Source: Mesorhizobium tamadayense
Lineage (GTDB): Bacteria > Pseudomonadota > Alphaproteobacteria > Rhizobiales > Rhizobiaceae
Assembly: GCF_003863365.1 (NCBI RefSeq)
Contig: NZ_RQXT01000003.1
Location: 1-64,000 of the forward strand
DNA: 64,000 nucleotides
Direction of reading: 5' to 3'
Position numbers and translations under genes: made by a program. The notes beneath the pieces were generated by a model, which had not been told where the DNA came from, made no database searches, and saw nothing but the letters and a program-made list of their open reading frames with translations. Shown here piece by piece: positions 35,182 through 47,806 of the stretch; position 1 is the first letter of the stretch, and every line of letters begins with the position of its first letter.

Positions 35182-36783
35182 GTGGGACGCTATATGCAGC
35201 GCTTTGCCGGCCGGATAATTCTGCTGTGGGGGTGGCGGCGGTCGCTGATTGCGTTTCTCGCGGGCGCGCTCGCGGTTCTCGCCCAGGCGCCCTACGATTT
35301 CTTCGCCGTCTGCTTCGTCTCGTTTCCGGTGCTTGTCTGGTTGCTCGACGGCGCCACCGGTGAAGCTTCCGATGGCTGGCTCAAGCGCCTGCGGCCGGCC
35401 TTCGCCACCGGATGGTGGTTCGGCTTCGGCTATTTCCTCGCCGGCCTCTGGTGGATCGGCCAGGCGCTTCTGGTCGAGGCCGACAGCTTCGCCTGGGCCT
35501 TGCCCTTCGCCGTGGTCGGAATCCCTTTCGCGCTCGCCTTTTTCTACGGCTTTGCGACGGTCGTGGCGCGGCTTTGCTGGAGCAGCGACATCGGCCGCAT
35601 CGCCGCGCTCGCCTTCGGCTTCGGCCTTGCCGAATGGCTGCGCGATTTTCTCTTCACCGGCTTTCCCTGGAATGCCGTCGGCTATGCCGCGATGCCGGTG
35701 CCGCTCTTGATGCAGAGCGTGTCGGTGACCGGCATGATCGGCATGAACGCGCTCGCCGTCTTCGTCTTTTCGCTTCCCGCGCTTGTCGTCGCGCGCCGGC
35801 ATCTCAGGCTGGGCTCGGCCTTGTTCGTCATCCTCGTCGCCGCTCACGTCGGCTTCGGCTATTTCAGGCTTGCCGTCCCGGCCGAGCCGGCCACCCGCTC
35901 GATCGACGTTCGCATCGTCCAGCCCGCCGTCGATCTCAGCGAGAAATGGGATGCCTCGGTGCGCGACCGCATCTTCGCCACGCTGATGGGGATATCGGCG
36001 AAGGCGCCGGAACAGGGCCATGCCAAGCCGCAGCTGATCCTGTGGCCGGAAACGTCGGTGCCGTTCCTATTCACCGAGCGTCCGGATGCGCTGACCGCGC
36101 TGGGCGACATGCTGGGCAACGGCCAGATGCTGATTGCCGGCGTGGTGCGCGAGGAGGGCGGTTCGGGGAATGCCGGCAGCCGTTATTACAATTCCGTGGT
36201 GGCGATCAACGACAAGGGCGAGATCGCCGACGCCGTCGACAAGGTGCATCTGGTGCCCTTCGGCGAATATCTGCCTTTTGCCGATCTGTTCGAGCGTTTC
36301 GGCGTAGGCCAGCTCGTTGCCGGGCCGATGAATTTCGCCGCCGGCAACGAGCGTCATTCGATCGCGGTGCCGAACGGCCTGCGGGCGGTTCCCTTCATCT
36401 GTTACGAGGTCATCTTTCCTGACCTTGTAGCGGTTGACGCCGCGTCATCTGAACTTATTGTGAACGTCACCAACGACGCCTGGTTTGGCGACACGCCAGG
36501 GCCCTACCAGCACTTCAGGCAGGCGCAGATTCGCGCAGTGGAGAATGGATTACCTTTGTTGCGTGCAGCTAACAACGGCATCTCCGCCGTTGTCGATTCG
36601 CGCGGGCTTATCGTCGATGCCCTGGCGGTCGACGCGCGCGGCGCCATCGACGCGCATGTGCCGGTTTCCGGGCACGCCCTGCTGTCCGCCGACCAGCGGC
36701 GCATTAACGGATTGCTGATCATGTTGCTGTTTGCCATTGCGGCCTTCACAGTGAATGTAAGGCAGCGGCTACGGGTGAATTGA
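35182..36783 (+). CDS. lnt: Apolipoprotein N-acyltransferase
   Basis: Last step of lipoprotein maturation in the inner membrane (actA of Sinorhizobium, needed for acid tolerance). 533 residues: several N-terminal membrane helices, then a periplasmic nitrilase-like domain with the catalytic triad in LWPETSVPF (Glu), [14 protein letters not shown] (Lys) and FICYEVIFP (Cys), and a final helix. The start is GTG 35182 or ATG 35194. It is followed by phrR, as in Sinorhizobium. Confidence 0.94.
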   Translation: MGRYMQRFAGRIILLWGWRRSLIAFLAGALAVLAQAPYDFFAVCFVSFPVLVWLLDGATGEASDGWLKRLRPAFATGWWFGFGYFLAGLWWIGQALLVEADSFAWALPFAVVGIPFALAFFYGFATVVARLCWSSDIGRIAALAFGFGLAEWLRDFLFTGFPWNAVGYAAMPVPLLMQSVSVTGMIGMNALAVFVFSLPALVVARRHLRLGSALFVILVAAHVGFGYFRLAVPAEPATRSIDVRIVQPAVDLSEKWDASVRDRIFATLMGISAKAPEQGHAKPQLILWPETSVPFLFTERPDALTALGDMLGNGQMLIAGVVREEGGSGNAGSRYYNSVVAINDKGEIADAVDKVHLVPFGEYLPFADLFERFGVGQLVAGPMNFAAGNERHSIAVPNGLRAVPFICYEVIFPDLVAVDAASSELIVNVTNDAWFGDTPGPYQHFRQAQIRAVENGLPLLRAANNGISAVVDSRGLIVDALAVDARGAIDAHVPVSGHALLSADQRRINGLLIMLLFAIAAFTVNVRQRLRVN

Positions 36784-36922
36784 CAGTCGGCACATTAGAA
36801 ACTCATACTGTAACGCCTAAAATTTTCTCGAAGTCGGTCAGAGGGGTCTGTTGGGGCAGGTGGCCTCGGCTTCGTTTGGGCGGAAAAAATAGAAAAAGCC
36901 GGAAAAATTCGGCGAGGAAAAA

Positions 36923-37345
36923 ATGACAGAAGAGAACAAGAAGAAGCCGAATCCGATCGACATTCATGTCGGGAGTCGTATTCGGTTGCGTCGCAATATG
37001 CTTGGAATGAGCCAGGAAAAACTGGGTGAAAATCTCGGCATCACGTTTCAGCAGATACAGAAGTACGAAAAGGGGACGAACAGGGTCGGCGCCAGCCGCC
37101 TGCAGGCAATTGCCTCAATCCTGAGCGTCCCTGTCGCTTTCTTCTTCGAGGACGCCCCGGGTCAGGAGACCGGGGCCGGCAACCGCGGATTCGCCGAGGA
37201 TCCCTCGATGGCCTTCGCCATCGAATTCTGCGGCAGCCCGGAGGGGCTTCAGCTCAATCGTGCCTTCGTCAAGATTCCCGACGTCAAGGTGCGGCGCCGG
37301 ATCATCGATCTTGTGAAGTCCCTTTCGCCGGACGAAGCCGAGTGA
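36923..37345 (+). CDS. phrR: XRE-family transcriptional regulator, PhrR-like
   Basis: 140 residues. An N-terminal helix-turn-helix (IRLRRNMLGMSQEKLGENLGITFQQIQKYEKG, about 21-52) is followed by a C-terminal region of a kind common in rhizobial HTH regulators. In Sinorhizobium the pH-responsive regulator phrR lies just downstream of actA/lnt; the identical place here supports the name. The 139-nt upstream gap is AT-rich near the start, with GAGGAAAAA as ribosome binding site. Regulated genes are unknown. Confidence 0.88.
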   Translation: MTEENKKKPNPIDIHVGSRIRLRRNMLGMSQEKLGENLGITFQQIQKYEKGTNRVGASRLQAIASILSVPVAFFFEDAPGQETGAGNRGFAEDPSMAFAIEFCGSPEGLQLNRAFVKIPDVKVRRRIIDLVKSLSPDEAE

Positions 37346-37361
37346 TTCCAGGCTCATGTCG

Positions 37362-37497
37362 CCGGCGGTGCCCTGCCGCCGGTGGCACAAGCTGATTGTG
37401 CCGATAGTCATGCCAGATCCGTCGCGCCGCTTGACGAGCGGCGCCCGGCACCGCTAACACGTGGCGCGCCAAAATCGGCAGCCTGCCGATCTTTTTC
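37362..37497 (+). promoter_or_regulatory. Structured leader before metK: four hairpins, last one terminator-like
   Basis: Between the phrR stop and the metK start are four perfect stems: CCGGCGG/CCGCCGG (37362-37382), GGCACAA/TTGTGCC (37384-37402), GCGCCGC/GCGGCGC (37424-37444), and ATCGGCAG/CTGCCGAT (37474-37490) followed by CTTTTTC. The last ends just before the metK ribosome binding site (AGAGGGGAC). It could be a terminator for phrR, an attenuator for metK or a SAM-sensing leader; I cannot match it to a known riboswitch class. Confidence 0.55.
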
Positions 37498-37511
37498 AAG
37501 AGGGGACACCC

Positions 37512-38789
37512 GTGACGCGGCAGAACTATCTCTTCACCTCGGAATCCGTCTCCGAGGGCCATCCCGACAAAGTCTGTGACCGTATCTCTGACGAAATCGT
37601 CGATCTCGTCTATCGCGAAGCCAAAAAGACGGGCATGGACCCGTGGAAGGTGCGCGTTGCCTGCGAGACGCTGGCCACCACCAACCGCGTGGTCATCGCC
37701 GGCGAGGTCAGGGTTCCCGAGACGTTGCTGAAGAAGGACAAGGCCGGCAACATCCTCATGGATGCGGCGGGCCACCCGATCGTCAATCCGGCCAAGTTCA
37801 AGTCGGTCGCCCGCAAGGCTATCCGCGAGATCGGCTACGAGCAGGCTGGCTTCCACTGGAAGACGGCCAAGATCGAAGTGCTGCTGCACGGCCAGTCGCC
37901 CGACATCGGCCAGGGCGTCGACAGTGCCGCCGACCGCCAGGGCGAGGAAGGTGCCGGCGACCAGGGCATCATGTTCGGTTACGCTTGCCGCGAGACGCCG
38001 GATTTGATGCCGGCGCCGATCTATTACAGCCACAAGATCCTCGAATTGCTCGCCGCCGCGCGCCATGAAGGCAATGGCGAGGCCGGCAAGCTCGGCCCGG
38101 ATGCCAAGAGCCAGGTCACAGTGCGCTATGTCGACGGCAAGGCGGCGGAAGCGACGCAGATCGTGCTTTCCACCCAGCATCTCGATTCGAGCTGGGATTC
38201 CAAGAAGGTTCGCAAGGTCGTCGAGCCTTACATCATCGAGGCGCTTGGCGATCTCAAGATCGCCCACGACTGCAACTGGTACATCAACCCGACCGGCAAG
38301 TTCGTCATCGGCGGACCCGACGGCGATGCCGGCCTCACCGGCCGCAAGATTATCGTCGACACCTATGGCGGCGCAGCGCCCCATGGCGGCGGCGCCTTCT
38401 CCGGCAAGGACACCACCAAGGTCGACCGTTCGGCGGCTTACGCGGCACGCTATCTTGCCAAGAACGTGGTCGCGGCCAAGCTCGCCGACCGCTGCACCAT
38501 CCAGCTCTCCTACGCCATCGGCGTGGCCCAGCCGCTGTCGGTCTATGTCGACCTCCACGGCACTGGCAAGGTCGATGAGGCCAGGCTCGAGGAGGCGCTG
38601 CGCAAGGTGATGGACCTGTCGCCTTCCGGCATTCGCCGTCATCTCGACCTCAACAAGCCGATTTATGCGAAAACCTCGTCCTATGGCCATTTCGGCCGCA
38701 AGGCCGGCCGCGACGGTTCCTTCTCCTGGGAGAAGACTGACCTCGCCAAGGCCCTCAAGGACGCGGTTGCCGATGCGATTGCCGCCTGA
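37512..38789 (+). CDS. metK: S-adenosylmethionine synthetase
   Basis: Makes SAM from methionine and ATP. 425 residues from GTG 37512 (AGAGGGGAC about 8 nt upstream): [20 protein letters not shown] at the N-terminus, the [14 protein letters not shown] motif and [19 protein letters not shown] are intact. The start at 37461 would extend into the hairpin leader and is rejected. The protein is somewhat longer than E. coli MetK because of alphaproteobacterial insertions. Confidence 0.96.
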   Translation: MTRQNYLFTSESVSEGHPDKVCDRISDEIVDLVYREAKKTGMDPWKVRVACETLATTNRVVIAGEVRVPETLLKKDKAGNILMDAAGHPIVNPAKFKSVARKAIREIGYEQAGFHWKTAKIEVLLHGQSPDIGQGVDSAADRQGEEGAGDQGIMFGYACRETPDLMPAPIYYSHKILELLAAARHEGNGEAGKLGPDAKSQVTVRYVDGKAAEATQIVLSTQHLDSSWDSKKVRKVVEPYIIEALGDLKIAHDCNWYINPTGKFVIGGPDGDAGLTGRKIIVDTYGGAAPHGGGAFSGKDTTKVDRSAAYAARYLAKNVVAAKLADRCTIQLSYAIGVAQPLSVYVDLHGTGKVDEARLEEALRKVMDLSPSGIRRHLDLNKPIYAKTSSYGHFGRKAGRDGSFSWEKTDLAKALKDAVADAIAA

Positions 38790-38809
38790 CGGCGTCGCCA
38801 AGCCTATCC

Positions 38810-39511
38810 ATGGAGCCAAACGACAGGCCGAGCCGCGCGACCGAAGGATTTTTCGGCCGCCGGCACGGCAAGACCATTCGCCCACAGCAGGCAGCGGCGC
38901 TTGAACGCGGCCTGCGCGCCTACCGGCTCGACCTGACGGCGGAGGCGCCCGCGGACCTTGGAACGCTGTTCAAGGCGCAGGTTTCAGCCTTTCAGCTCGA
39001 GATCGGCTTCGGCGGCGGCGAACATCTCTTGCATCGCGCGACGGAGGCTCCGGCGACCGGTTTCATCGGCGTCGAGCCATTCGTCAACGGCATGGCCAAG
39101 ATGATGACGGCGCTCGACAAGCGCCCGCTTGCTAATCTCAGGGTCTATGACGACGACGCCACGCGCCTGCTCGACTGGCTGCCGCCGGCCTCGCTCGACG
39201 GCATCGACCTGCTTTATCCCGATCCGTGGCCAAAGAAGAAGCACTGGAAGCGGCGCTTCGTCAGCCCTGCCAATCTCGACCGGTTCGCCCGGGCGCTGAA
39301 GGCCGGCGGCAGATTCCGCTTCGCGTCCGATATCGACAGCTATGTGAATTGGACGCTGCTTGCCTGCCGCGCCCACGGCGCCTTCGCCTGGCAGGCGAGC
39401 GAGGCTGCCGACTGGCGCCAGCCCTACGAGGGCTGGCCCGGCACCCGCTACGAGGCCAAAGCCATCCGTGAGGGAAGGCGGCCTGCCTATCTCTCCTTCA
39501 TCCGGAAGTAG
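38810..39511 (+). CDS. trmB: tRNA (guanine-N7-)-methyltransferase
   Basis: 233 residues. SAM-binding motif [11 protein letters not shown], the [18 protein letters not shown] motif and the C-terminal [19 protein letters not shown] all match TrmB, which makes m7G46 in tRNA variable loops. It follows metK, its SAM supplier, by 20 nt. In many rhizobia rimP comes next; here about 1.1 kb with other genes intervenes. Confidence 0.95.
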   Translation: MEPNDRPSRATEGFFGRRHGKTIRPQQAAALERGLRAYRLDLTAEAPADLGTLFKAQVSAFQLEIGFGGGEHLLHRATEAPATGFIGVEPFVNGMAKMMTALDKRPLANLRVYDDDATRLLDWLPPASLDGIDLLYPDPWPKKKHWKRRFVSPANLDRFARALKAGGRFRFASDIDSYVNWTLLACRAHGAFAWQASEAADWRQPYEGWPGTRYEAKAIREGRRPAYLSFIRK

Positions 39512-39559
39512 GTCGGAAAAATCTCCGAAGGGCCGCGAGGCGCCCTAATGATCCGCAGC

Positions 39560-39721
39560 TCAGAAGCGGCCAATTCTGTCGAAGGCGGCCGGGTCGATGC
39601 CGAGCTTCTTCAGATCGCTCCGGCGCGGTTTGCGGCCGGCTTCGACGGCCCGCGATGCCGCCGCGGCGCTGCCGAATGTTGCGAAGAAATCGCCGATCAC
39701 GAAAAACAATCCACGGTCCAT
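39560..39721 (-). CDS. Small hypothetical protein, 53 residues
   Basis: A complete frame on the minus strand, below the usual ORF cut-off. It begins MDRGLFFVIGDFFATFGSAA and ends LGIDPAAFDRIGRF: a hydrophobic N-terminal half and a basic C-terminus with the pattern KKLGIDPAAF seen in small rhizobial proteins. GGAAGG lies about 8 nt upstream of the ATG. It overlaps no other supported gene. Function unknown; possibly membrane-associated. Confidence 0.6.
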   Translation of the reverse strand: MDRGLFFVIGDFFATFGSAAAASRAVEAGRKPRRSDLKKLGIDPAAFDRIGRF

Positions 39722-39886
39722 GATGAATACCTTCCGCGCGCCACCGCGCCAATCTGTTTGTGCAATGCAACATAGATAGGTATTGCAGCGACCAATCCCA
39801 AGAATGCACGGCCGCTATGCATCCCGCGCAATCTGCCCTCCCATCCGATAGATCAAACGACGGCGCCGAGAGTTGTCGAACCATAT

Positions 39887-39913
39887 TGGTTCCATCACAA
39901 TCAAAGTGAACCA
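39887..39913. promoter_or_regulatory. Inverted repeat upstream of the toxin-antitoxin pair (possible operator)
   Basis: Arms TGGTTC (39887-39892) and GAACCA (39908-39913) with a 15-nt spacer, 16 nt before the antitoxin ATG. Antitoxins with a ribbon-helix-helix usually bind such palindromes and repress their own operon; binding is not shown here. Confidence 0.4.
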
Positions 39914-39929
39914 AAGATGGAGACATAAC

Positions 39930-40175
39930 ATGGCCGCCTTCACTGTACGTCTTTCCGACGAGACGGTGTCCAAGCTCGATCATTTGGCCGAGAAAGTTGA
40001 CCGCTCTCGCTCCTATGTCGCAGCTCAGGCGATTGAGGATTATGTCGCCAGGGAAGAATGGCAGCTTGCCGAGATCGAGGCCGGGCTGAACGAAGCAGAT
40101 CGAGGAGAGTTTGCAAGCGAGACTGACTTAGCCGATATCGTAGCGAAATATGTCAAGCCAGCTCTTGGACGATGA
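39930..40175 (+). CDS. Ribbon-helix-helix antitoxin (CopG/ParD type)
   Basis: 81 residues. MAAFTVRLSDETVSKLDHLAEK is the ribbon strand and first helix, followed by RSRSYVAAQAIEDYVARE, typical of RHH antitoxins; the C-terminal half would wrap the toxin. It overlaps the toxin gene by four bases (ATGA). The start at 39930 has GATGGAGAC about 8 nt upstream; an upstream extension to 39873 is rejected. Confidence 0.9.
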   Translation: MAAFTVRLSDETVSKLDHLAEKVDRSRSYVAAQAIEDYVAREEWQLAEIEAGLNEADRGEFASETDLADIVAKYVKPALGR

Positions 40176-40453
40176 GTCGAACCCGCTGGACTCTCCGCGC
40201 GTCGCGGCGACTCGACCAGATTGGTGCCTTTATCGGAAAGGACAATCCTAGAGCGGCTGCGCGGGTCATCGCCCGCATTGCCGCGAATAATCTCGCCGAA
40301 CAGCCAGCTATGGGACGAGTCGGGCGAATAAAGGGCACGCGGGAGCTGGTCCTGACTGACATACCCTACATAATTCCGTATCGGGTCGTCAGCGGCGAGA
40401 TTGAAATCCTCACGGTGATACATGCGGCCCAGCAATGGCCGCGGCAGCTGTAG
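40172..40453 (+). CDS. Type II toxin, RelE/ParE family
   Basis: 93 residues with the family pattern: an N-terminal helix pair (SRRLDQIGAFIGKDNPRAAARVIARI), then the beta strands GRIKGTRELVLTDIPYIIPYRVV and EIEILTVIHAAQQWP. The conserved Arg-Glu-Leu and the late HAAQQWP stretch are present. ParE toxins attack gyrase and RelE toxins cut mRNA; which applies is not clear. The pair lies between trmB and rimP, a site where rhizobia normally have no TA module. Confidence 0.9.
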   Translation: MSRTRWTLRASRRLDQIGAFIGKDNPRAAARVIARIAANNLAEQPAMGRVGRIKGTRELVLTDIPYIIPYRVVSGEIEILTVIHAAQQWPRQL

Positions 40454-40478
40454 AGCGGACCGCCACGGCAAGCCTGCC

Positions 40479-40514
40479 AGCAGGCTGTCGGCAGCAGGCT
40501 GTCGGTAGCAGGCT
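40479..40514 (+). repeat. Short tandem repeat after the toxin gene
   Basis: Two and a half copies of a 14-nt unit starting AGCAGGCTGTCGG (40479-40492, 40493-40506, partial 40507-40514). The block is flanked by inverted AAGCCTGC (40470-40477) and GCAGGCTT (40508-40515), so it could also fold. It may mark the right edge of the inserted TA segment. Confidence 0.8.
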
Positions 40515-40570
40515 TGAAACACCCGTCAGGATCGTCTATATCAAGCGCAAATTCTTGGTCGGTATGACGA

Positions 40571-40601
40571 AGAGTGGGTCCACCCGGTCCCGCTCTTTTT
40601 T
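40571..40601 (+). terminator. Terminator-like hairpin before rimP
   Basis: AGAGTGGG (40571-40578) pairs with CCCGCTCT (40589-40596, one G-U) over a 10-nt loop and runs into six T. It lies about 40 nt before the rimP start. It may end transcription from the TA genes or act as an attenuator of the rimP-nusA operon. Confidence 0.7.
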
Positions 40602-40640
40602 GTTACCTGCCGGCCGAAGCGATAAAGCGACAGGAAACTT

Positions 40641-41273
40641 ATGACCGCAGCGGCAAGCGAAGCCGACGACCGTATCGTCCGCGAAAGCGGCATCGATGCG
40701 CGCATTGCGCTGATCGTGCAGCCGGTGCTCAGGGCCATCGGCTTCCGCCTCGTGCGGGTGCAACTGACCGGCCAGAACGGCCTGACGCTGCAGATCATGG
40801 CCGAGCGCGAGGACGGCACCATGACCGTCGAGGACTGCGAAGAGGTTAGCCGCGCCGTGTCGCCGGCGCTCGATGTCGAAGATCCGATCGAAAAGGCGTA
40901 TCATCTCGAAGTGTCGTCGCCGGGCATCGACCGGCCGCTGGTGCGCAAGTCGGATTTCACCGCCTGGACCGGCCACCTGGTCAAGATGGAGACATCGGTC
41001 CTTATCGGCGACCGCAAGCGCTTCAAAGGCAAGATCGCCGAGGCCGACGCCGACGGCATCCTGCTGGAGCGCGACAAGGCGGCCTATGGCGAAGAGCCGA
41101 CGGTGCGCGTGCCCTATGATGCGATAGCCGAGGCGCGGCTGGTGCTGACGGACGACCTTATCCGCGAGGCCCTGTCGAAGGACAATAGGGCCCGCAAGGA
41201 AGCAAAAAAACGCCGCGGCGAGGCGGAAGATGCCGCAGCCGGCGAAGAAAACGAAACCGAACAGGAAAGTTGA
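40641..41273 (+). CDS. rimP: Ribosome maturation factor RimP
   Basis: 210 residues, 30S subunit maturation. The RimP-N domain carries [23 protein letters not shown] and [12 protein letters not shown], followed by an Sm-like C-terminal domain and a charged tail rich in Lys, Arg and Glu. First gene of the rimP-nusA-ylxR-infB-rbfA-truB string; a terminator-like hairpin lies before it. Confidence 0.95.
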   Translation: MTAAASEADDRIVRESGIDARIALIVQPVLRAIGFRLVRVQLTGQNGLTLQIMAEREDGTMTVEDCEEVSRAVSPALDVEDPIEKAYHLEVSSPGIDRPLVRKSDFTAWTGHLVKMETSVLIGDRKRFKGKIAEADADGILLERDKAAYGEEPTVRVPYDAIAEARLVLTDDLIREALSKDNRARKEAKKRRGEAEDAAAGEENETEQES

Positions 41274-41319
41274 TCGAGCTTCAGGGCCGCGAGCCCGGAG
41301 CGAAGTCGGGAGAAAGACA

Positions 41320-42918
41320 ATGGTTGTAAGCGCCAACAGGCTCGAACTGCTGCAGATCGCCGACGCGGTCGCGCGTGAAAAGTCGATCGACAAGTCGATC
41401 GTCATCGCCGCGATGGCCGATGCGATCCAGAAGGCGGCGCGTTCGCGTTACGGACAGGAAACCAACATCCGCGCCGACATCAATCCCAACACGGGCGAGA
41501 TGAAGCTGCAGCGGCTGATGGAAGTGGTCGAGAAGGTCGATGACTATGCCACCCAGATCGCCCTTTCCTCGGCGCGCGAGCGCAACCCCGACGCCCAGCT
41601 CGGCGACTTCATCGCCGAGCAGCTGCCGCCGATGGATTTCGGCCGCATCGCCGCCCAGTCGGCCAAGCAGGTCATCGTCCAGAAGGTGCGCGAGGCCGAG
41701 CGCGACCGTCAGTATGACGAATACAAGGACCGCATCGGCGAGATCGTCAACGGCACCGTCAAGCGCGTCGAATACGGTAACGTCATCGTCGACCTCGGCC
41801 GCGGCGAGGCGATCATCCGCCGCGACGAGTTGATCCCGCGTGAGAACTACAAATACGGCGATCGCGTGCGGGCCTATGTCTATGACGTGCGCCGCGAGCA
41901 GCGCGGCCCGCAGATCTTCCTGTCGCGCACGCATCCGCAATTCATGGCCAAGCTCTTCACCATGGAAGTGCCGGAGATCTACGACGGCATCATCGAGATC
42001 AAGTCGGTCGCCCGCGACCCGGGCTCGCGCGCCAAGATCGCCGTCATCTCGCGCGATTCCTCGATCGATCCGGTCGGCGCCTGCGTCGGCATGCGCGGCA
42101 GCCGCGTCCAGGCGGTGGTCGGCGAGCTGCAGGGCGAGAAGATCGACATCATTCCGTGGTCGCCTTCGGCCGCCTCCTTCATCGTCAACGCGCTGCAGCC
42201 GGCGGAAGTCGCCAAGGTGGTGCTCGACGAGGATGCCGAGCGCATCGAGGTGGTGGTGCCGGACGATCAGCTGTCGCTGGCCATCGGCCGCCGCGGCCAG
42301 AACGTGCGCCTTGCCTCGCAGCTCACCGGCTGGGACATCGACATCCTGACCGAGCAGGAGGAAAGCGAGCGTCGCCAGAAGGAATTCGTCGAACGTTCGG
42401 CGCTGTTCATGGAAGCCCTCGACGTCGACGAGATGGTCGGCCAGGTGCTTGCCTCGGAAGGTTTCACCAGCGTCGAGGAAGTCGCCTATGTCGACTCCGG
42501 CGAGATCGCCTCGATCGATGGCTTCGACGAGGACACCGCGTCGGAAATCCAGACCCGCGCCCGCGAATATCTCGAGAAGATCGAGGCCGAGCACGACGAG
42601 AAGCGCAAGGCGCTCGGCGTCGAGGACGAGCTGCGCGAGATTCCCGGCATCACCACCGCCATGATGGTGAGGCTTGGCGAGGACGGCGTGAAGACGATCG
42701 AGGACTTCGCCGGCTATGCCGCCGACGACCTGGTCGGCTGGAAGGAACGCAAGGACGGCGAGACCAAGGTGTTTCCGGGCGTGCTCGCCGATCACGGCGT
42801 CTCGCGCGCCGAAGCCGAAGAGATGGTGCTGGCCGCTCGCAAGAAGGCCGGCTGGATCTCCGAGGAAGAATTGGCCGCTGAGGAAGAAGCGGCTGGTGAA
42901 GAAACCGTCGGTGCGTGA
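41320..42918 (+). CDS. nusA: Transcription termination/antitermination protein NusA
   Basis: 532 residues. An N-terminal RNA polymerase-binding domain ([19 protein letters not shown]), an S1 domain ([20 protein letters not shown]), two KH domains ([33 protein letters not shown]), and two C-terminal helix-hairpin-helix units before an acidic tail. ATG 41320 has CGGGAGAAAG upstream; the 30-residue extension to 41230 overlaps rimP and is rejected. Confidence 0.96.
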   Translation: MVVSANRLELLQIADAVAREKSIDKSIVIAAMADAIQKAARSRYGQETNIRADINPNTGEMKLQRLMEVVEKVDDYATQIALSSARERNPDAQLGDFIAEQLPPMDFGRIAAQSAKQVIVQKVREAERDRQYDEYKDRIGEIVNGTVKRVEYGNVIVDLGRGEAIIRRDELIPRENYKYGDRVRAYVYDVRREQRGPQIFLSRTHPQFMAKLFTMEVPEIYDGIIEIKSVARDPGSRAKIAVISRDSSIDPVGACVGMRGSRVQAVVGELQGEKIDIIPWSPSAASFIVNALQPAEVAKVVLDEDAERIEVVVPDDQLSLAIGRRGQNVRLASQLTGWDIDILTEQEESERRQKEFVERSALFMEALDVDEMVGQVLASEGFTSVEEVAYVDSGEIASIDGFDEDTASEIQTRAREYLEKIEAEHDEKRKALGVEDELREIPGITTAMMVRLGEDGVKTIEDFAGYAADDLVGWKERKDGETKVFPGVLADHGVSRAEAEEMVLAARKKAGWISEEELAAEEEAAGEETVGA

Positions 42919-42950
42919 GGTGAACGCGCATCGCAAAGCCCGTGGAAGAG

Positions 42951-43597
42951 ATGAACGATCGCACCTGCATCGTCACGCGCAGGCAGGCCGACGCGGATAA
43001 GCTGATCCGCTTCGTCGTCGGCCCGGATTCGGCCGTCGTTCCGGACATCAAGAGAAATCTGCCCGGCCGCGGTTGCTGGGTCACCGCTGATCGCCTACAT
43101 ATCGACAAGGCAGCGGCGAAGAACCTGTTTGCCCGCGCCTTCAAGGCGCAGGTCGACGTTCCCGTCGATCTCGGCGACATGGTCGACGGGCTGCTTTCCA
43201 GATCCGCTCTGGGTATGTTGGGCCTTGCTCGCAAGGCCGGAGCGGTCGTTCTCGGCGCTGCCAAGGTTGAGGCTGCGGTGCGCGACGGGCAGGCGCTCTT
43301 CGTGCTGCACGCGAACGAGGCCTCGGACGACGGCGTCCGCAAGATCAGTCAGGCGCGGCGGGCAACCGTCCATCTTGGCGGCCCCGCCATCCTTGCCTAC
43401 AAACTTTTCCCCGAGGCCGAGTTGAGCTTGGCATTGGGGGGTACAAATGTGATACATGCTGCCGTTCTCGCGCAGGACGCGGGCAAGGCGGTTGAGAAGC
43501 GCATGGTTGCGCTCGACCGGTATCGGGGCGGAACCCCTGACGATTTGGCAATGCTTGCGGCCGTTGCTGACGAAGATGATGCCGCAGAGGATATGGA

Positions 43598-43601
<4 letters not shown>
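42951..43601 (+). CDS. RNA-binding protein YlxR/DUF448 fused to an L7Ae-like domain
   Basis: 216 residues. The N-terminal DUF448 domain has [19 protein letters not shown] and PGRGCWV; the C-terminal half ([41 protein letters not shown]) is an L7Ae-like RNA-binding fold. The fusion is typical of alphaproteobacteria, where YlxR sits between nusA and infB. ATG 42951 or GTG 42942 could start it. It overlaps infB by four bases. Confidence 0.9.
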
Positions 43602-46168
<2,567 letters not shown>

Positions 46169-46291
46169 ATTCGGATATACTTGGCGAACGACCCGGGTGG
46201 CGGCCGAAAGGCTGCCGCCCAGACCCCTCATGCATATTGAGACATGCGGCGCGGTCCCATCCCGCGCTTCACGATTTCAGGACCGAAGAAA

Positions 46292-46735
46292 ATGCCCCGT
46301 TCGACAACATCAGGCCCCTCCCAGCGCATGCTGCGCGTCGGCGAGCAGGTGCGCCACGCGCTGTCAGAAACCTTGCAGCGCGGCGAGATCATCGATCCGG
46401 TGATCGAGAACGCGGTCGTCTCGGTCTCCGAGGTGCGCATGTCGCCCGACCTCAAGATTGCCACTGCTTTCGTCTCGCCGCTCGGCGCCGGTGACGCCGG
46501 TTTCGTGGTCGAGGCGCTCAACAAGCACGCGAAATTCATCCGCGGCCGCGTCTCCGGCGCGCTCAGGCAAATGAAGTACATGCCGGAGTTCCGTTTCCGG
46601 CTCGACACTTCCTTCGACAATTTCGCCAGGATCAACGAATTGCTGAAATCGCCCGAAGTCGCGCGCGATCTCGGCCCCGATGACCAGAATAAAGACGGCG
46701 ACCAGAACAAAAACAACGACAAGGACGAGGAATAA
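46292..46735 (+). CDS. rbfA: Ribosome-binding factor A
   Basis: 147 residues, 30S maturation and cold adaptation. The KH-like fold shows [40 protein letters not shown] and the [15 protein letters not shown] motif; the C-terminus is a Lys/Asn/Asp tail. ATG 46292 is preferred (GGACCGAAGAAA upstream); 46244 would add 16 unconserved residues. It touches the truB start, so the two are coupled. Confidence 0.93.
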   Translation: MPRSTTSGPSQRMLRVGEQVRHALSETLQRGEIIDPVIENAVVSVSEVRMSPDLKIATAFVSPLGAGDAGFVVEALNKHAKFIRGRVSGALRQMKYMPEFRFRLDTSFDNFARINELLKSPEVARDLGPDDQNKDGDQNKNNDKDEE

Positions 46736-47695
46736 GTGGCGCGCCGCGGCAAGAAGAAGGGGCGGCCGGTTTCCGGCTGGGTAGTGCTGGACAAACCGGT
46801 CGGCATGGGCTCGACCGAGGCCGTCTCCAAGATCAAATGGCTGTTCCAGGCGGAGAAGGCAGGCCACGCCGGCACGCTCGATCCGCTGGCCTCCGGCATG
46901 CTGCCGATCGCGCTCGGCGAGGCGACCAAGACCGTCCCTTACGTGCAGGATGGCGCCAAGGTCTACCGCTTCACCGTTGCCTGGGGCGAGGAACGCTCGA
47001 CCGACGACCTCGAAGGCCCGGTGACGAACAGTTCCGACAAGCGCCCGGCCGAGGCCGAGGTGCAGGCGCTGCTGCCGAAATACACCGGCGTCATCATGCA
47101 GACGCCGCCGCAATTCTCGGCCATCAAGATCGCCGGCGAACGCGCCTACGACCTCGCCCGCGACGGCGAGACGGTCGATATCCCCGCCCGCGAGATCGAG
47201 ATCGGGCGCCTTGATCTCGTCGAGCACAATGGCGACTGCAGCGTCTTCGAGGTCGAATGCGGCAAGGGCACCTACGTGCGCTCGCTGGCGCGCGACATGG
47301 GCCGCGATTTGGGCTGTTTCGGTCATATCGCCGAGTTACGACGCGTCGAGGTCGAGCCGTTCACGGCGGACGATTTCGTCACCGTTGCCGAGCTCGAAGT
47401 GGCGCGCTTCGGCGGCAAGACTGATGAAGGCGCGGACGAGGCCGAGGCGCCGGTCGATTTCAGCGCCATCGATGCGCTGCTGGTCGATACCGCCGTTGCG
47501 CTCGACTGCCTGCCGCAGGTCGCGGTGAGCGACGACGCGGCGACGAAGATCCGCCTCGGCAACCCGGTCATCATTCGCGGCCGCGATGCACCGGTCGAGG
47601 CCGAGGAGGCCTGCGCCACCGCGCGCGGCAAGCTCGTAGCCATCGGCGCCATCGAACAGGGCATGTTCAAGCCCAAGCGGGTCTTTGCCGGTTGA
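46736..47695 (+). CDS. truB: tRNA pseudouridine(55) synthase TruB
   Basis: 319 residues, GTG start immediately after the rbfA TAA. Catalytic Asp lies in [13 protein letters not shown]; the [20 protein letters not shown] and [14 protein letters not shown] motifs are conserved. It makes psi55 in the T-loop of tRNAs. In most rhizobia rpsO follows; here corA intervenes. Confidence 0.95.
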   Translation: MARRGKKKGRPVSGWVVLDKPVGMGSTEAVSKIKWLFQAEKAGHAGTLDPLASGMLPIALGEATKTVPYVQDGAKVYRFTVAWGEERSTDDLEGPVTNSSDKRPAEAEVQALLPKYTGVIMQTPPQFSAIKIAGERAYDLARDGETVDIPAREIEIGRLDLVEHNGDCSVFEVECGKGTYVRSLARDMGRDLGCFGHIAELRRVEVEPFTADDFVTVAELEVARFGGKTDEGADEAEAPVDFSAIDALLVDTAVALDCLPQVAVSDDAATKIRLGNPVIIRGRDAPVEAEEACATARGKLVAIGAIEQGMFKPKRVFAG

Positions 47696-47718
47696 CGACA
47701 CTCGGCTAGTTTCGGTTC

Positions 47719-47758
47719 GAGCAGGAAAAATGTGTAACGGTTTTCAGCCCGGAATTGC
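47719..47758 (+). repeat. Degenerate fragment of the palindromic repeat
   Basis: GAGCAGGAAAAATGTGTAAC followed by GGTTTTCAGCCCGGAATTGC matches the right part of the GCAATTCC-type module; the left AATTCC arm is missing. It lies between truB and corA. Confidence 0.65.
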
Positions 47759-47806
47759 ATGAGCCCTAGAGCTGATGGCCCAGAGGAATCATGGCCCACA
47801 AAAATC

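Noticed and set aside
37346..37511. A known SAM riboswitch class before metK
   Set aside because: The hairpins are real but I could not match the conserved cores of SAM-I, SAM-II or SAM/SAH, so only a structured leader is claimed.
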